Made by a program: the position numbers and the translations under genes
Notes under the pieces: generated by a model
The model's database searches: none
Seen by the model: only the letters and a program-made list of their open reading frames with translations
Told to the model about the DNA's origin: nothing
Origin: Turnera subulata
Lineage: Eukaryota; Streptophyta; Magnoliopsida; Malpighiales; Passifloraceae
Assembly (NCBI GenBank): GCA_028386065.3
Contig: JAKUCV010007535.1
Location: forward strand, 174,162 to 238,161
Direction: 5' to 3'
DNA: 64,000 nt
Shown: positions 1 through 10,364 of the stretch, piece by piece
Layout of the letters: the number at the start of each line of letters is the position of its first letter
How positions within the stretch are numbered: position 1 is the first letter of the stretch

Positions 1-1138
1 ATATTTATATACATCCCGTGATATCAAGTTGCCGTTTGCTTACTGTGTTCGATGTTGCTGGTATGATACTTTGTGGCTGTGTATGGTTTGTTTTGAGATG
101 ATTTTGATTGATAATTGTTGCCGTTGATGTTGTTGAAATTATTATTGCTGTTGACATCATTGATGAGGTTGGAATTATGGTTATAAGTAAGACTATTACT
201 GTTGTTGATTGTGAGAAATGTGTAAGCTGGGTACCGAGGGTACTATTATGGGAATAGTTTGGAATAAGTTTATATTATCCAGACGAGCGGAGAGGCTGCG
301 AGCCTGCTCGGGATAATGTGTTGATGATTGGTTAACAGTATAGTGGTAACAAGACTAAAATGGTAATCTTAATAAACTGGATACACTTAGACATCTAGTA
401 AGTCACAGTTAAATGTTGGAACAGCTAGATGGTAGTCTTATTTTATGGTGCTGGGGGAGAGTGTGCTTGGGGTCTGCTCCCTGTCTGTCCCAGTTATTTA
501 TATTTAGGCGCTGGGGGAGAGTGTGCTTGGGGTCTGCTCCCTGTCTGTGCCAGTTTTACGTGGAGGTACTAGGGCGGGGTCCACGGGCTAGCTAGCTTGA
601 CTACCAGGCGACGGCCATCATTTAACTTGTGATAGGGGCCCTGATAATAAAATTGGAATAGTGTGTCTAGAATCACATGTGTGTCATTTAAGGTTCGTGA
701 GAGCCTTTGTTAGATGTTGGTGATATGACTTGGGAATATACGGTTGTTGTTTATGTATATTTGCTTATGGGTTTTACCCGGTGGGCACTTCGGACTCACC
801 CCTCACCTGCGGGCTTTCATCCCGTAGGATGAGTTATTTGTGGTACAGGTTTGGTGCATTCCAGACAGGCTACGACGTTATCCCTTGGACAGGACTTGGA
901 TCCATAGTTTGCATCTATGTCGCATACAGTGTTTATATGAGTTATTAAGTCTCCCGCTGTGCATTGTTTTATTATTGTTGGGCCATTGGGCCAGTTGAGT
1001 TATTATTATTGTTTTTACTTTGGGCTGTTGAGCCCGGATACCCGTTGTTTACACTGTATGCTGGGGTTTGTTGGGTTAGGTTGTCACAGTTCCGGCACGT
1101 GTTTACTGTGTACGGTAAATACGGGTCAGGGCGTTTCA
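1..1138 (+). mobile_element. 3' part of a long LTR (LTR1) of a non-autonomous LTR retrotransposon
   Basis: Position 1 aligns with 8677 in a second copy, and the match runs almost base for base to the LTR end at 1138 (ending GCGTTTCA), where the second copy ends at 12672. The 5' 1.75 kb of this LTR lies outside the window. It contains a block conserved in every related LTR here (about 775-880, with CGGACTCACCCCTC and CATCCCGTAGGATGAG). The boundary is supported by a primer-binding-site-like stretch immediately downstream. A 60-bp tandem duplication lies at 451-556. The short frames in it are not conserved and I do not regard them as coding. Confidence 0.8.
451..556 (+). repeat. Two-copy 60-bp tandem repeat inside LTR1
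   Basis: The motif starting CTGGGGGAGAGTGTGCTTGG occurs at 451 and again at 511. In LTR2 the same unit is split by the solo-LTR insertion (about 9127-9172 and from 12049), and a reverse copy lies in the solo LTR at about 9765-9875. Confidence 0.75.
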
Positions 1139-1160
1139 TTTTGGTAGCGGAGCGGGCGTT
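1139..1160 (+). other. Primer-binding-site-like sequence after LTR1
   Basis: Directly after the LTR end is TTTTGGTAGCGGAGCGGGCG. Its core TGGTAGCGGAGC resembles the common plant initiator-Met PBS (TGGTATCAGAGC) with a few differences. The same core follows LTR2 (12673) and the 5' LTR of the chromovirus (37199), which supports a primer-binding role. Confidence 0.6.
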
Positions 1161-1377
1161 AGGTCTTGTTGGGCAGCCTTTGTGTGTTTGTTGTCCTTGT
1201 TTGCATAGTTTGCTCCAGTTGTTTATTATTTTATATCATTTAGTTAATGCATTATGGATCCAGTCAAGGGACGCCAGCTGTCGCGGAACATACACATAAA
1301 AGGTAAATGATGCCATAAATAAGCGAAAATATAAATATTACTAATATTGTTGATAATTTCATTACAAAGAGAAATAT

Positions 1378-4300
1378 TGAAACGCCCGTGTCCCAATTTA
1401 TTAATATAAGTTATAAATTAATTATAGATTGACCAAATTGCCCTTATCATTCCCAGGACACCCGTATCCCAAATCATCCAATAAAGAATGTATAGCATGT
1501 GAAGTGACCAAAATGTCCTTCTCCACGGGATACAATATCAACCACCTAATCAATGAACAATTATACAACAAATTACACAACAACGAGTATGCAGCGGAAG
1601 ACTATACATATGCTAACATGTATGTAGTGAACTCTATGGATTCGACCCGAGGAGAGGAAAGCACCGCCACCTGCTGATATGCTCTTCTGATCATCGATCA
1701 GCTAACCTGTGCAAAACTGTGAGGGGGTGAGACCAACCACTGTCTCACCGCAAACAAATAAACCAATAATATACAATTACAAATCAACTACAAGTACACC
1801 GACATCAAACAACAACAACCACAATACTCAGAGCAAGACATCATCAGACTACAAACCGTCACTTGTCATTACTTATATTATTATCTTTGTTATTAGGTTT
1901 AAATATTGTATTAGGGCCCTCTACTGTGTGCGTCGAGCTCGGTCCCGTCTCATGAGACAACCAGGCATAAGCCCAAATAAAACAGGCACGAAGCCCAAAC
2001 ATATCCATAGAGAGAGGGAGAGACAGAGAGAAAGAGGGAGGTAGAAAGGGGGAGATAGAAAGAGGGAGGTAGAACCGGCCATCACAGGCCCACATGCAAA
2101 CCCGCATGCCATCCTGAGGGGTATTACTTCCCGCTCGAACCAACCGGTCAACAGCCCCACAGTAGAATTATTATAGTTCGTTATTCTCAATAATGTTTTA
2201 AGAGTTATACCATAAGTTATGATCAACAGTGTTGTGTGGATTTAATTTCTTATCCTCAAGTCCGGACCCCAGCCCATAGTCCACCACACAAACCACAATC
2301 TAAACCTCATATGTTTATCATAACCAAACAAGTCATACTAGACAGGCACAATACATCCCAACAGACAAACAGGCCACATAATCAGACACACCACGTCATA
2401 GGTAACATCAACATAATTCACTTTGGAAATAGCAACAACAGCACAACAAGCAAGCATCCATACAACATTAAAGACCAAACAAATAACACCACTTTATATT
2501 CCAAGACAATTAACCGAGCATTGTAGGCAGTAATGCATACAAAGGTTTATAAGTCCTCACCTGGGCCATATTAAATGTCTCGGAAGCCGAAGCTCATTCC
2601 ACCTTAACAATCCTATGTCCATAACGTCCTACGAATACATACCTCATATAAGAAGTTTATTCATGAAAATTAAGTAAATGCATATTAATAACATGATCTC
2701 GAGTTGAACCCGTGTCACTAAGCCTGTTACTAAAGATCAGAGTCTAAATCCAAACAACTCAAATTCCCAAGTTCCGTACTTAACTTAAATCTGATTGTAG
2801 TCAATTGGGCCTAGAGTGTATTATCTCTAATCTCCAAAACAATATTGGGCCTAAAGCACATCCCCCAAAACCATTGGGCCTAAAACCCATTTAAATTAGT
2901 TATATTTTATTGGGCCTAAAGCCCATCTCAATTACAAGCCATTGGGCCTAAAGCCCACTTCATTAGTCATTAGGCCTAAAAGCCCATATAGAATTAATAT
3001 GACATTAATTGGGCCTAAGCCCGGCCCATCACAACAATACTTTTATCGAACTCCCGAGCCCAAGCATTTTTCGGCCTAAAGATACTATGTATGTCGGTAC
3101 GATTCCAGCCACGTGCCTCTCAACTCCTCTCACTCGGTTTCCACTAATATCATTTATTTTCCATTAATACATAAACTAAATGCATTCACAGTACATGACT
3201 TGTACAAGAATAGTAATGCACGCCACTGCTCGGAAATTACCGTTTCAATGCCGGAATGCAACCGTCTTGCCGGAACAGTACTTGATCTGCCGGATTCCGG
3301 TCAGTCCTCGCCGGAAAATTCCCGAGCTTGCCGGATTCCGGTCGACACGCCGTAAAAACTCCACAACCGCCCGAAAATCAACCCATAACAAACTGCCAAA
3401 CCGAGCATCCACAAAACGACATTCAACAAAACAATTAAGTCGCAGAAACATCAATTGAACGAACAGGTAAAGAATTAAGGAACCAAATCTTTACCCGAAA
3501 ATCCCAAACCAACACTGTCCGGACCCTTCTCGGATCTGTCAAGCCGACCCCGGGCTTGCCACCGTGCTGCCCAGAACAACACACGCAAAATGTTTCCGAG
3601 TACAGAAACAAAAAAGAAGAAAAAGGGTGGAGGGTCTCGGATCCTTACCGGAAAACCCCACTGTCCTATCACTAGCTCCGACAACTGTATAATTCAAACT
3701 CGCAGCCCTGACCAGAAACACAATCCACACTGCCGAGAATAAACCCGAGCACAGCTAGAGCATCCCTGCTGCCGGCGACCTGAGCCCGGGAACGCCAGCC
3801 ACTGTCGTTCTATCACTGCCGGACAACACCAGCAACTGCCACCCTTCAAACACAACCAGCTCGGAGCCCCCACCAACACTCATACACAGACCCACATACA
3901 GCAAGAAGATCCGATTAGAAATCGGTACCCGAGAATGCAAAGGACGGAGGAGAAGACAGAAGAAACAAGGAAGGTCAGAGCTTACCCGACTAATGGCAGC
4001 GCGACCTCGTCTCGACGACGGCGGCTCCTCGTCGCGTCCAAGCCCGGCCCAACAACACCGGACCAGCACCGCCAAGGCCGTTCGTCACCGAGCCCAGATT
4101 GCGAACCAGCCCCGCCTCCTCCCTCAACCTGCACCGGCGGCAACACGGAAAGAAAAGATGGAGGCGGCGGCGTCTCGACGGCAGCGGCTCGAAAGGAGGA
4201 AGGAGAAGAAGAAAGAAGACAGTAGGTGTGGCAGTTTAAGTGAAAACGAAGAGGGAGAGGAAGGGAGAGATTGTGGGGAGAAAAGAAAAAAAAAACGGGA

Positions 4301-4758
4301 GAGAAAAGGGTGGAGCGGCGAAAGAGAAAAGAAAAGAGAAAGAGAAGGAAGGAAAGAAAAGAAAAAGAAAGGCAAATTAGGGTTGGCCGGCCAAGGACCA
4401 AACGACGTCGTTTTGGGACTTGGGCACGGTCAACTCTTCCCTGGTCTGGTCAACGCGCGAGTTTATGTTAGGTTTTATTTATTTCTTTTATTATCCTTTG
4501 AATCCCAAAACTACGTAGTTTTAATAACAACTACACGAAACTTCGTATTTTGCCTCGGGACTCCGATTATTCCCGAAGAAACCGACTAAGGATTAATTGC
4601 AAAAGCAATAAAACATTCCAAGGAAAATAAATTAATAGTAATAACAGTTTTCTTGACTAAAGACACCCGAAAATTCTTCGAGGGTACAATTGGAAATAAA
4701 ATTTCAAAAATTACGAAACTTCCGTAGAAATTAAATACCAGAAATTTGGGGCGTTACA
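1378..4758 (-). mobile_element. Solo LTR (3.38 kb) nested in the internal region, 5-bp TSD AATAT
   Basis: The insert begins TGAAACGCCC and ends GGGCGTTACA, so its sense form (TGTAAC...GTTTCA) is on the minus strand. AATAT flanks it at 1373-1377 and 4759-4763, and the uninterrupted site is visible in the second internal copy near 12903-12915. No PBS, PPT or coding domain lies inside, so I call it a solo LTR. Features in sense order are a pyrimidine-rich leader (about 4380-3940), GT splice-donor-like sites (GT at 3985-3984, another near 3648), a TGGGCC cluster (3062-2816), an exon-like segment (2628-2561) and the conserved 3' part. It belongs to a different family from the other long LTRs but has the same architecture. 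Frames within the purine-rich tract are low complexity. Confidence 0.85.
2816..3062. promoter_or_regulatory. Cluster of TGGGCC/AGCCCA (site II-like) motifs in the solo LTR
   Basis: TGGGCC or its reverse form occurs about ten times (2816, 2846, 2875, 2911, 2943, 3010 forward; AGCCCA or GGCCCA at 2920, 2952, 2980, 3023, 3057). Several pair into the palindrome TTGGGCCTAAAGCCCA. TGGGCY is the known plant site II element bound by TCP factors; activity here is inferred. Confidence 0.5.
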
Positions 4759-4804
4759 AATATTACATTGATAATTGATATTTTATAAAAATAAAGAAAT
4801 ACAT

Positions 4805-5060
4805 TTAACGATTTGGAACGACTTTGACACGGAAACTGTTCGGGTCGTTGTTGATGTTGACCGTGACTCTGTCGCTCCAAGAGAACCACATGCCGCCTCT
4901 GTCGCTCTGGCCAGGAATCTCGAACCGGTTAGCTTGAGGGAACTGGAGTGGGATGAGACCGTGATCGTCTCGAGGTTGCCACTGTGTCTCCGTCAGAAGA
5001 ACCATGTTCGGCTTATATTGGTTCTTCAAGTCCCTCAGGGTACATGAGAACTCCTGGGAC
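4805..5060 (-). pseudogene. Reverse-strand fragment resembling a LINE-type endonuclease N-terminus
   Basis: In the reverse frame that ends at 4805, the last 80 or so residues read like the start of an L1 apurinic endonuclease: a KPNMVLLTET block (compare PDVVFLMET in plant LINEs) and then GGMWFSWSDRVTVNI (compare GG(L/I)W(V)xWxDxVxVxI). The same stretch is kept in the second internal copy (13177-12953) with only a few changes. The catalytic GDFN part is absent, so it cannot be a working nuclease. The assignment rests on motif resemblance only; it could be an unrelated element-encoded peptide. Confidence 0.35.
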
Positions 5061-5487
5061 GTCTTGCAACTCCTCTGCAGTTCCGCACCAGTAGTCGTGC
5101 CTTTGGCCAGGTTGGAGGTAGCCGAGTCATTCTGGGCATGCTTTGAGCCGTCATCGAGAGCTGGTAGTAGGCACCTTGCTCCACAGTTTGGCAAGTGGAC
5201 TCCAGGTTGAACTCCTGTAGCCTCTCGGAGATGAAGAACATCACGGAGTTTGCTGATCCGTAGAAGAAGGTCCTCAGAGTGTCGTGGTCCTCCAGGAAGA
5301 AGGTCTCTTCCATGGGCGTGATGAAGAACCGCGATGAGTAGAGCTCGTCGACGAAGACTAGACGTGGCATTCTGCCGAGCTCGTTCTGTAGTTCTTCTGG
5401 ACGTTCGTTGATCATGCTGTACGCCAGACAATTTCTTCTGCCTAGGTTGGCACCTTCGACGAAGAAGACTGATGAAGGAGCAGGCAT
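5035..5487 (-). CDS. Antisense ORF (150 aa) of the non-autonomous LTR element, function unknown
   Basis: The frame on the strand opposite to the element is open further upstream (to 5589), but the ATG at 5487 (MPAPSSVFFVEG) is preferred because it lies about 118 bp downstream of a good TATA box (5605-5599). An ATG at 5524 in another frame would come first on the transcript. Composition is protein-like, with blocks such as RLVFVDELYSSRFF and NSVMFFISERLQEFN. No membrane segment or signal peptide is evident and I recognise no family. The second internal copy keeps 13450-13232 of the frame but has a stop where copy 1 reads through near residue 133. Antisense extra ORFs are known in some plant Ty3/gypsy elements of the Tat group (Retand and Grande types); whether this is one is inference. 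Confidence 0.45.
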   Translation of the reverse strand: MPAPSSVFFVEGANLGRRNCLAYSMINERPEELQNELGRMPRLVFVDELYSSRFFITPMEETFFLEDHDTLRTFFYGSANSVMFFISERLQEFNLESTCQTVEQGAYYQLSMTAQSMPRMTRLPPTWPKARLLVRNCRGVARRPRSSHVP

Positions 5488-5598
5488 CGTGTTTTGGAAG
5501 CGGGTATTTTGTTCTTCTGAGCATTTGGGTTTTGTTTTCTTTCTGAGCGTTTTGTTGCTTTTTAAATGCTTTGATGATTTACATATCACCGCTCTCTC

Positions 5599-5605
5599 TT
5601 TTATA
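5599..5605 (-). promoter_or_regulatory. TATA box for the antisense ORF
   Basis: The minus strand reads TATAAAAGAGAGAGCGG. A start about 30 bp downstream (near 5573) would give a leader of about 85 nt to the ATG at 5487, rich in A and C as plant leaders often are. Confidence 0.45.
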
Positions 5606-5972
5606 CACTTACGGGGAGCATGATTACCATTTTTTTTATTTTCAAGATTTTGCTTTCTGAAATTTTACCGTTGCTTTATTTAATGCTTTGTTACTTTATG
5701 CGTTTTTCGGACTACCGTGCCAGAGTTTTTTAGCCTTTCTCCATCTCTTAATTTTCTTTCGCTCTGGCTACCTTGTCTTTTCTTTTTATGGCCTTTGTAT
5801 ATTTTTCTTGCATCTTTTATCACATGCATTCATGACTGTTGAGGCTGGATGAATGGGACCATACCTCGAGTAGAGCGCATGTGCGACGAGTTTGCTGCTG
5901 TTTGGACATCGTGGAGAGATACGAGACGAGACAGATGTTTTGGCTCATGCGGAAATTGAGAACAAGTGGGTA

Positions 5973-6114
5973 ACGTGTCTTTCGAGGGACACAGGACGTG
6001 CTCGTGATCATCGCCGTGCGAGTTAACGAAACAGACGTCACCGTTAGCTGTTCGAGTTACGTTTCGTGATTCGAGGAAGTTTACGTCCGATACGAGCACC
6101 GATCATGAAAACGT
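5973..6114. promoter_or_regulatory. Cluster of six ACGT cores upstream of the antisense TATA box
   Basis: ACGT occurs at 5973, 5996, 6035, 6059, 6083 and 6111, including GACGTC (as-1/C-box-like) at 6034-6039 and ACGTG (G-box-like) forms. ACGT is the core bound by plant bZIP factors. It lies 370-510 bp upstream of the minus-strand TATA box. Confidence 0.4.
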
Positions 6115-6339
6115 GTTTTGTCTTAAATTCTTTATATTTTAGTTTTGGTTAAACGAGATTTAATTTTTAATTTATTTATATTTGATTTTATATTCTTATT
6201 ATTGGTTTTTGTTTTGCTTTGTGATATTTTTATTTTTCTGTTAGCATGAGTTTTCACAATTGAACAAGAGTTTTTGATTTAAGAAGGAAATTTATTTTAT
6301 TAATTTCATAATAAGGTTTACAACAGGAGAAGAAGTACT

Positions 6340-6717
6340 CTATCGAGTTACTTGCTTCTCCAGATCTTTTACAAGCCTTTCTACGTTCTTCATGTGTGGG
6401 AACAGCTCCGCACACGCCAGTTCGATTTGCGCCACCACCGAGCTGATCTTCCTCAGCGAGACGTTCAGTTGTGTCAGCTTCTGTTGCGGAGTGTTGCTCT
6501 CAGCTATCGCCTTGCCCTTCTTATCATCAGCTTTCTTGGGAGCTCGCTTCTTCCGTCGCTTTGGGGAGACCACCATGTGCTCCTTCAAGCCGATGATGTT
6601 GGTCTTGAACCGCTTCTTCGGAGGTTCTTCATCAGAGCTTGTCGGGAAGGCAGTGCCACCGATGTAGCTGTTGTTCTCGGAGTCTGAGGTTGTCCTTGAT
6701 CTTAGTGGAGAGTCCAT
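6340..6717 (-). CDS. Antisense ORF (125 aa), basic, nuclear-localisation-like, unknown function
   Basis: It lies on the strand opposite to the element, immediately inside the 3' LTR. The first ATG is used (MDSPLRSRTTSDSENN). Residues 1-35 are Ser/acid-rich and residues 50-70 are strongly basic (PKRRKKRAPKKADDKKGK), as in a bipartite nuclear localisation signal. The C-terminal 45 residues have heptad-like hydrophobic spacing (VSLRKISSVVAQIELACAEL), suggesting a short coiled coil. About 40 bp after the stop, the minus strand has AATAAAATAAA, a plausible poly(A) signal. I recognise no family. It could be the first cistron of an antisense transcription unit that also includes 5487-5035. Confidence 0.45.
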   Translation of the reverse strand: MDSPLRSRTTSDSENNSYIGGTAFPTSSDEEPPKKRFKTNIIGLKEHMVVSPKRRKKRAPKKADDKKGKAIAESNTPQQKLTQLNVSLRKISSVVAQIELACAELFPHMKNVERLVKDLEKQVTR

Positions 6718-6885
6718 GACTGTGAGTGAGTATGTAGGTCATGAGAATTGGTATTTACAAGCGGATGAGATGTCGCCTAAGGGTATAAGTGGTATCTCAT
6801 GTTGAGGTTGGACACCTGGCAGAGTGTGCCAGAAGCTTATCCTGGTAGGACCCACGGATAAGACGAAATTTCGGGGACGAAATTC

Positions 6886-6903
6886 TTTTTAAGGTGGGTA
6901 GAC
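6886..6903 (+). other. Polypurine tract before LTR2
   Basis: The sequence TTTTTAAGGTGGGTAGAC directly precedes the LTR start TGTAACTGCCCGGG at 6904. It follows TTTCGGGGACGAAATTC, which is common at the 3' end of plant Ty3/gypsy interiors. Confidence 0.6.
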
Positions 6904-7834
6904 TGTAACTGCCCGGGTAAAAAATTTGGATTTTTACCGGGACTGTAAAAGTCTTTTTACCGTGATTTACTGTTGAATTAATCTTGGGTAATTAATTCAA
7001 GGTAAATCGGGAGTCGTTTTTCGAAACCGAGAGTTTTCCCGCGCTCGTGATTTTTCCGTGGATTTTTCGGAACTGAGTTGGTATTTTTCGGGTTTCGAAA
7101 TTTCTCGAAAAATCACACCGGAAAATAACTAAGGGGGTTTCAGTTATTTTCTGGTCCGTACCGGACTCGCCCGTAATACAGACGATTTATATTATTGGTT
7201 CACATGTTGTATAGTAAAAAAAAACAGTTTAAAGCAGAACCGGTGGAGAAGGAGAGGAAGAGAGGAAGAGAGGAGAAGAAAAAAAAAGAAAAGAAAGAAG
7301 AGAAAAAAAAAAGAGAGAAAAGAAAGAAAGAAGAAAAAAAAAGAGAGGAAAAATAATTGAAACCGGGAAAAAAGAAAATCAGAGGGAAATAGAAAAGAAA
7401 AGAAAAAAAAATGAAAAAGGAAGGGGAGGGGAAGAGCAGCGCCGGCCAACGCCACCTCGCGCGCCTCCACCACAGCACCACCACCTCTCTCGCCGCTCAC
7501 CGCTGTCAGCGACCCCAAGCGACGCCTCTGCTTGCGCCTTCCGTCGTGCCGCCGCGTTCTCCTCCTCCGTCGCGACGAAGCCGCCGAGTCCACCACCTTC
7601 CAGCCGCTGCTGCCCGTCGCGAGCAGGCCTGCAGCCGACGCCCGGACTCGCCGGTCCTTCCTTCTCCCTCGTCGCCATCGCCCCGAGCTCCCCTCACGCT
7701 GCTGTTCGCCGTTCGATGCCGCTGCCTCACCGTCGCCGTCATCTGCTCATCAAGGTGAGCATCCACGGGTTGCTGGTGACCCGGATGTGGTCGCGGGTCG
7801 ACCCGAGTGGGTTATGGGTTGGTTTGTTTGGCTA

Positions 7835-7940
7835 TGGGCTTGACTATTGGGCTATGTGTATGGTTGGTGTTTGTAGGCTTAGAGTGTAGGCTGGACTTGG
7901 GCTTGGGCATGAACTTGAATGGCCCAATGTTTATAGCCCA
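7835..7940. promoter_or_regulatory. TGGGCY (site II-like) cluster in LTR2
   Basis: TGGGCT lies at 7835, 7848 and 7898, GGCCCA at 7921 and AGCCCA at 7935, immediately downstream of the donor-like site at 7755. All four long LTRs have a comparable cluster. Confidence 0.4.
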
Positions 7941-8588
7941 GTCTGCTTAATAATAAGGGTAATGAAATAAATAAAATAGAATATATATATATATATATAA
8001 TACATATAAATGGTTATATTCTCTGAATATATTGTGGAAATATATTTTTCTGGAATATTATTTCTCTAGAAAAATTATGGTAACTGATTACCTTTGGAAA
8101 AAAAATATATACATAGGTAATATTTTGATATTATAATGGTTTGGAAAATGTATTTTGTCTTTGAAAAAAAAACGTATATAGGTATATTTATTAATATGAA
8201 TTTATTTTTATGAAGTAAATTCGTATGACTGGTTTTTCTGGAAATATAGTTTTCAGAATATAATAATATTGGGTAATTATAATGTGGTAAATAGTTTTAT
8301 TAAAAATATAATATTTTGGAGAATAAATAAATATACATATGTTATCTTTCTCAGAAAATATAGATGATTATATTTTGGGAAAAGTATAAATAAATTATGA
8401 AAATATTTTTAAAAGAGTTTTAATTAAAGTATGGTACCGAAATTATATTCGGATATACGTACGGTTAAATATTTTCGGTAAATGGAAATAATAACGGATA
8501 GGAATCGGGATGGGATTAATTCGCAGTTTGGCATCATAGCATACCGATTATGTCCATTTATGTGAGTATGTGTTGTTTTGATGTATAG

Positions 8589-8662
8589 GTTGGATATCGG
8601 GCAGTTTCCCGAGGAGCCGGCGTCGGACCGGTCATTTTTCCGGAGTTGAGTAATCGGCTAAG
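8589..8662 (+). other. Exon-like 74-nt segment in LTR2 between acceptor-like and donor-like signals
   Basis: It is preceded by TGTATAG (AG at 8587-8588) at the end of an AT-rich stretch, and followed by CTAAG/GTGAGG (GT at 8663). The equivalent position in the other long LTRs has the same signals with 72, 68 and 43 nt between them. Confidence 0.4.
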
Positions 8663-10292
8663 GTGAGGTTAAGTAAATATTTATATACATCCCGTGATAT
8701 CAAGTTGCCGTTTGCTTACTGTGTTCGATGTTGCTGGTATGATACTTTGTGGCTGTGTATGGTTTGTTTTGAGATGATTTTGATTGATAATTGTTGCCGT
8801 TGATGTTGTTGAAATTATTATTGCTGTTGACATCATTGATGAGGTTGGAATTATGGTTATAAGTAAGACTATTACTGTTGTTGATTGTGAGAAATGTGTA
8901 AGCTGGGTACCGAGGGTATTATTATGGGAATAGTTTGGAATAAGTTTATATTATCCAGACGAGCGGAGAGGCTGCGAGCCTGCTCGGGATAATGTGTTGA
9001 TGATTGGTTAACAATATAGTGGTAACAAGACTAAAATGGTAATCTTAATAAACTGGATACACTTAGACATCTAGTAAGTCACAGTTAAATGTTGGAACAG
9101 CTAGATGGTAGTCTTATTTTATGGTGCTGGGGGAGAGTGTGCTTGGGGTCTGCTCCCTGTCTGTACCAGTTATGAAACGCCCCGATCCGTATTTACCGTT
9201 ATTCGCAGTAAACCTGTGGGACCACATACTATTACAATAACCACAACGGTAAATATCACATCCAGCAGATTAAAAGTACATAATACATCAACTGTACTTG
9301 TCCCGGTACGGGAACATTATTACTGCAAGCATCAATCCCTAGAGTTATAAACAGCAAGCAGCGGAAGTCTTAATACAACACAACAATAGATAATGATATG
9401 CACATAATGCAATGCAGGATGGATCCGGGCCTGGCAGAGGGTGCGCCACAGCTTGCCTCGAACGTACCTGAGCTACGCACAATCAATCTACGCGACCAGG
9501 TCGCGCAGGCGAGGGGTGAGTCCGAAGTGCTCACCGGGTAAAATCCATAAGCAAGTATACATATACATTAACCGTAAATAAAACAAAGTCACATCAACAG
9601 CAAGGATCTGAAGTTTACACGAACTCTAAATAACACATGCTTTGTGATTCTAGACACGCTACACCATTTTTTTATCAGGGCCCCTATCACTAGTTAAATG
9701 ATGACCGTCGCCTGGTAGTCAAGCTAGCTAGCCCGTGGACCCCGCCCTGGTACCTCCACGTATAACTGGCACAGACAGAGAGCAGACCCCAAGCACACTC
9801 TCCCCCAGCGCCTAAAATATAAAAAAAACTGGTACAGACAGGGAGCAGACCCCAAGCACACTCTCCCCCAACACCATAAAAATAAGACTACCATCTGGCT
9901 AAACCAACACTTAACTGTGACTTACTAGATGTCTAACTGAGACCAGTTTTATTATTCCTAGTTACTCAATTCCTATTATCCTCCACTGTCTCATTATCCC
10001 GAGCAGGCTCACAACCTCTCCGCTCGTCTGGATAATATAAACCACATGGCTTGGTACCCTCAATACTATATTCTCACAATTCACAGTCAACAATAGCAAC
10101 AGTAATATTCAACCAGTACCGGCATTTCCAACATTATCAATAACAACAACAGTAGCATCAACTCAACTTTAACGGCAACAAATTCCAATCAAAATCATCT
10201 CACAATAATTATTCACAGCAACAATTATCCAAGCATATAACACGACAGCAACTTGGTACTACGGCAGTATATAAATAATTACTTATCCTCAC

Positions 10293-10364
10293 CTTGGCCG
10301 ATAAATTCCACAGGAAATTCGTCGATTGGCTCCGGGTCTACGTGCTCGTATACGTTATCAGCTC
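10293..10364 (-). other. Exon-like 72-nt segment in the nested solo LTR
   Basis: On the minus strand it is preceded by TTTGTATAG and followed by CCAAG/GTGAGG. It corresponds to 8589-8662 in LTR2. Confidence 0.4.

Larger units (their letters stand above)
1139..6903 (+). mobile_element. Internal region of the non-autonomous LTR element (interrupted)
   Basis: This is the region between LTR1 and LTR2. Without the solo LTR at 1378-4758 and its duplicated target, it is about 2.4 kb. I find no gag, protease, integrase or reverse transcriptase on the plus strand, so it cannot move without help. It ends in a sequence typical of Ty3/gypsy 3' ends (TTTCGGGGACGAAATTC, then a purine-rich tract and the LTR start at 6904). 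Reading frames of protein-like composition lie on the minus strand. Long LTRs with a short non-coding interior fit the LARD description. The terminal sequence suggests a Ty3/gypsy relative, which is an inference. Confidence 0.65.

Noticed and set aside
3935..4589. Long overlapping open frames on both strands (up to 198 aa)
   Set aside because: They lie in a purine-rich, low-complexity leader of a solo LTR; residues are Lys/Glu/Arg or Phe/Ser/Leu repeats with no domain.
7192..7843. Open frames of 85-135 aa in the GC-rich part of LTR2
   Set aside because: Pro/Arg/Ser-rich or Phe/Leu-rich composition follows base bias; no counterpart protein in the related LTRs.
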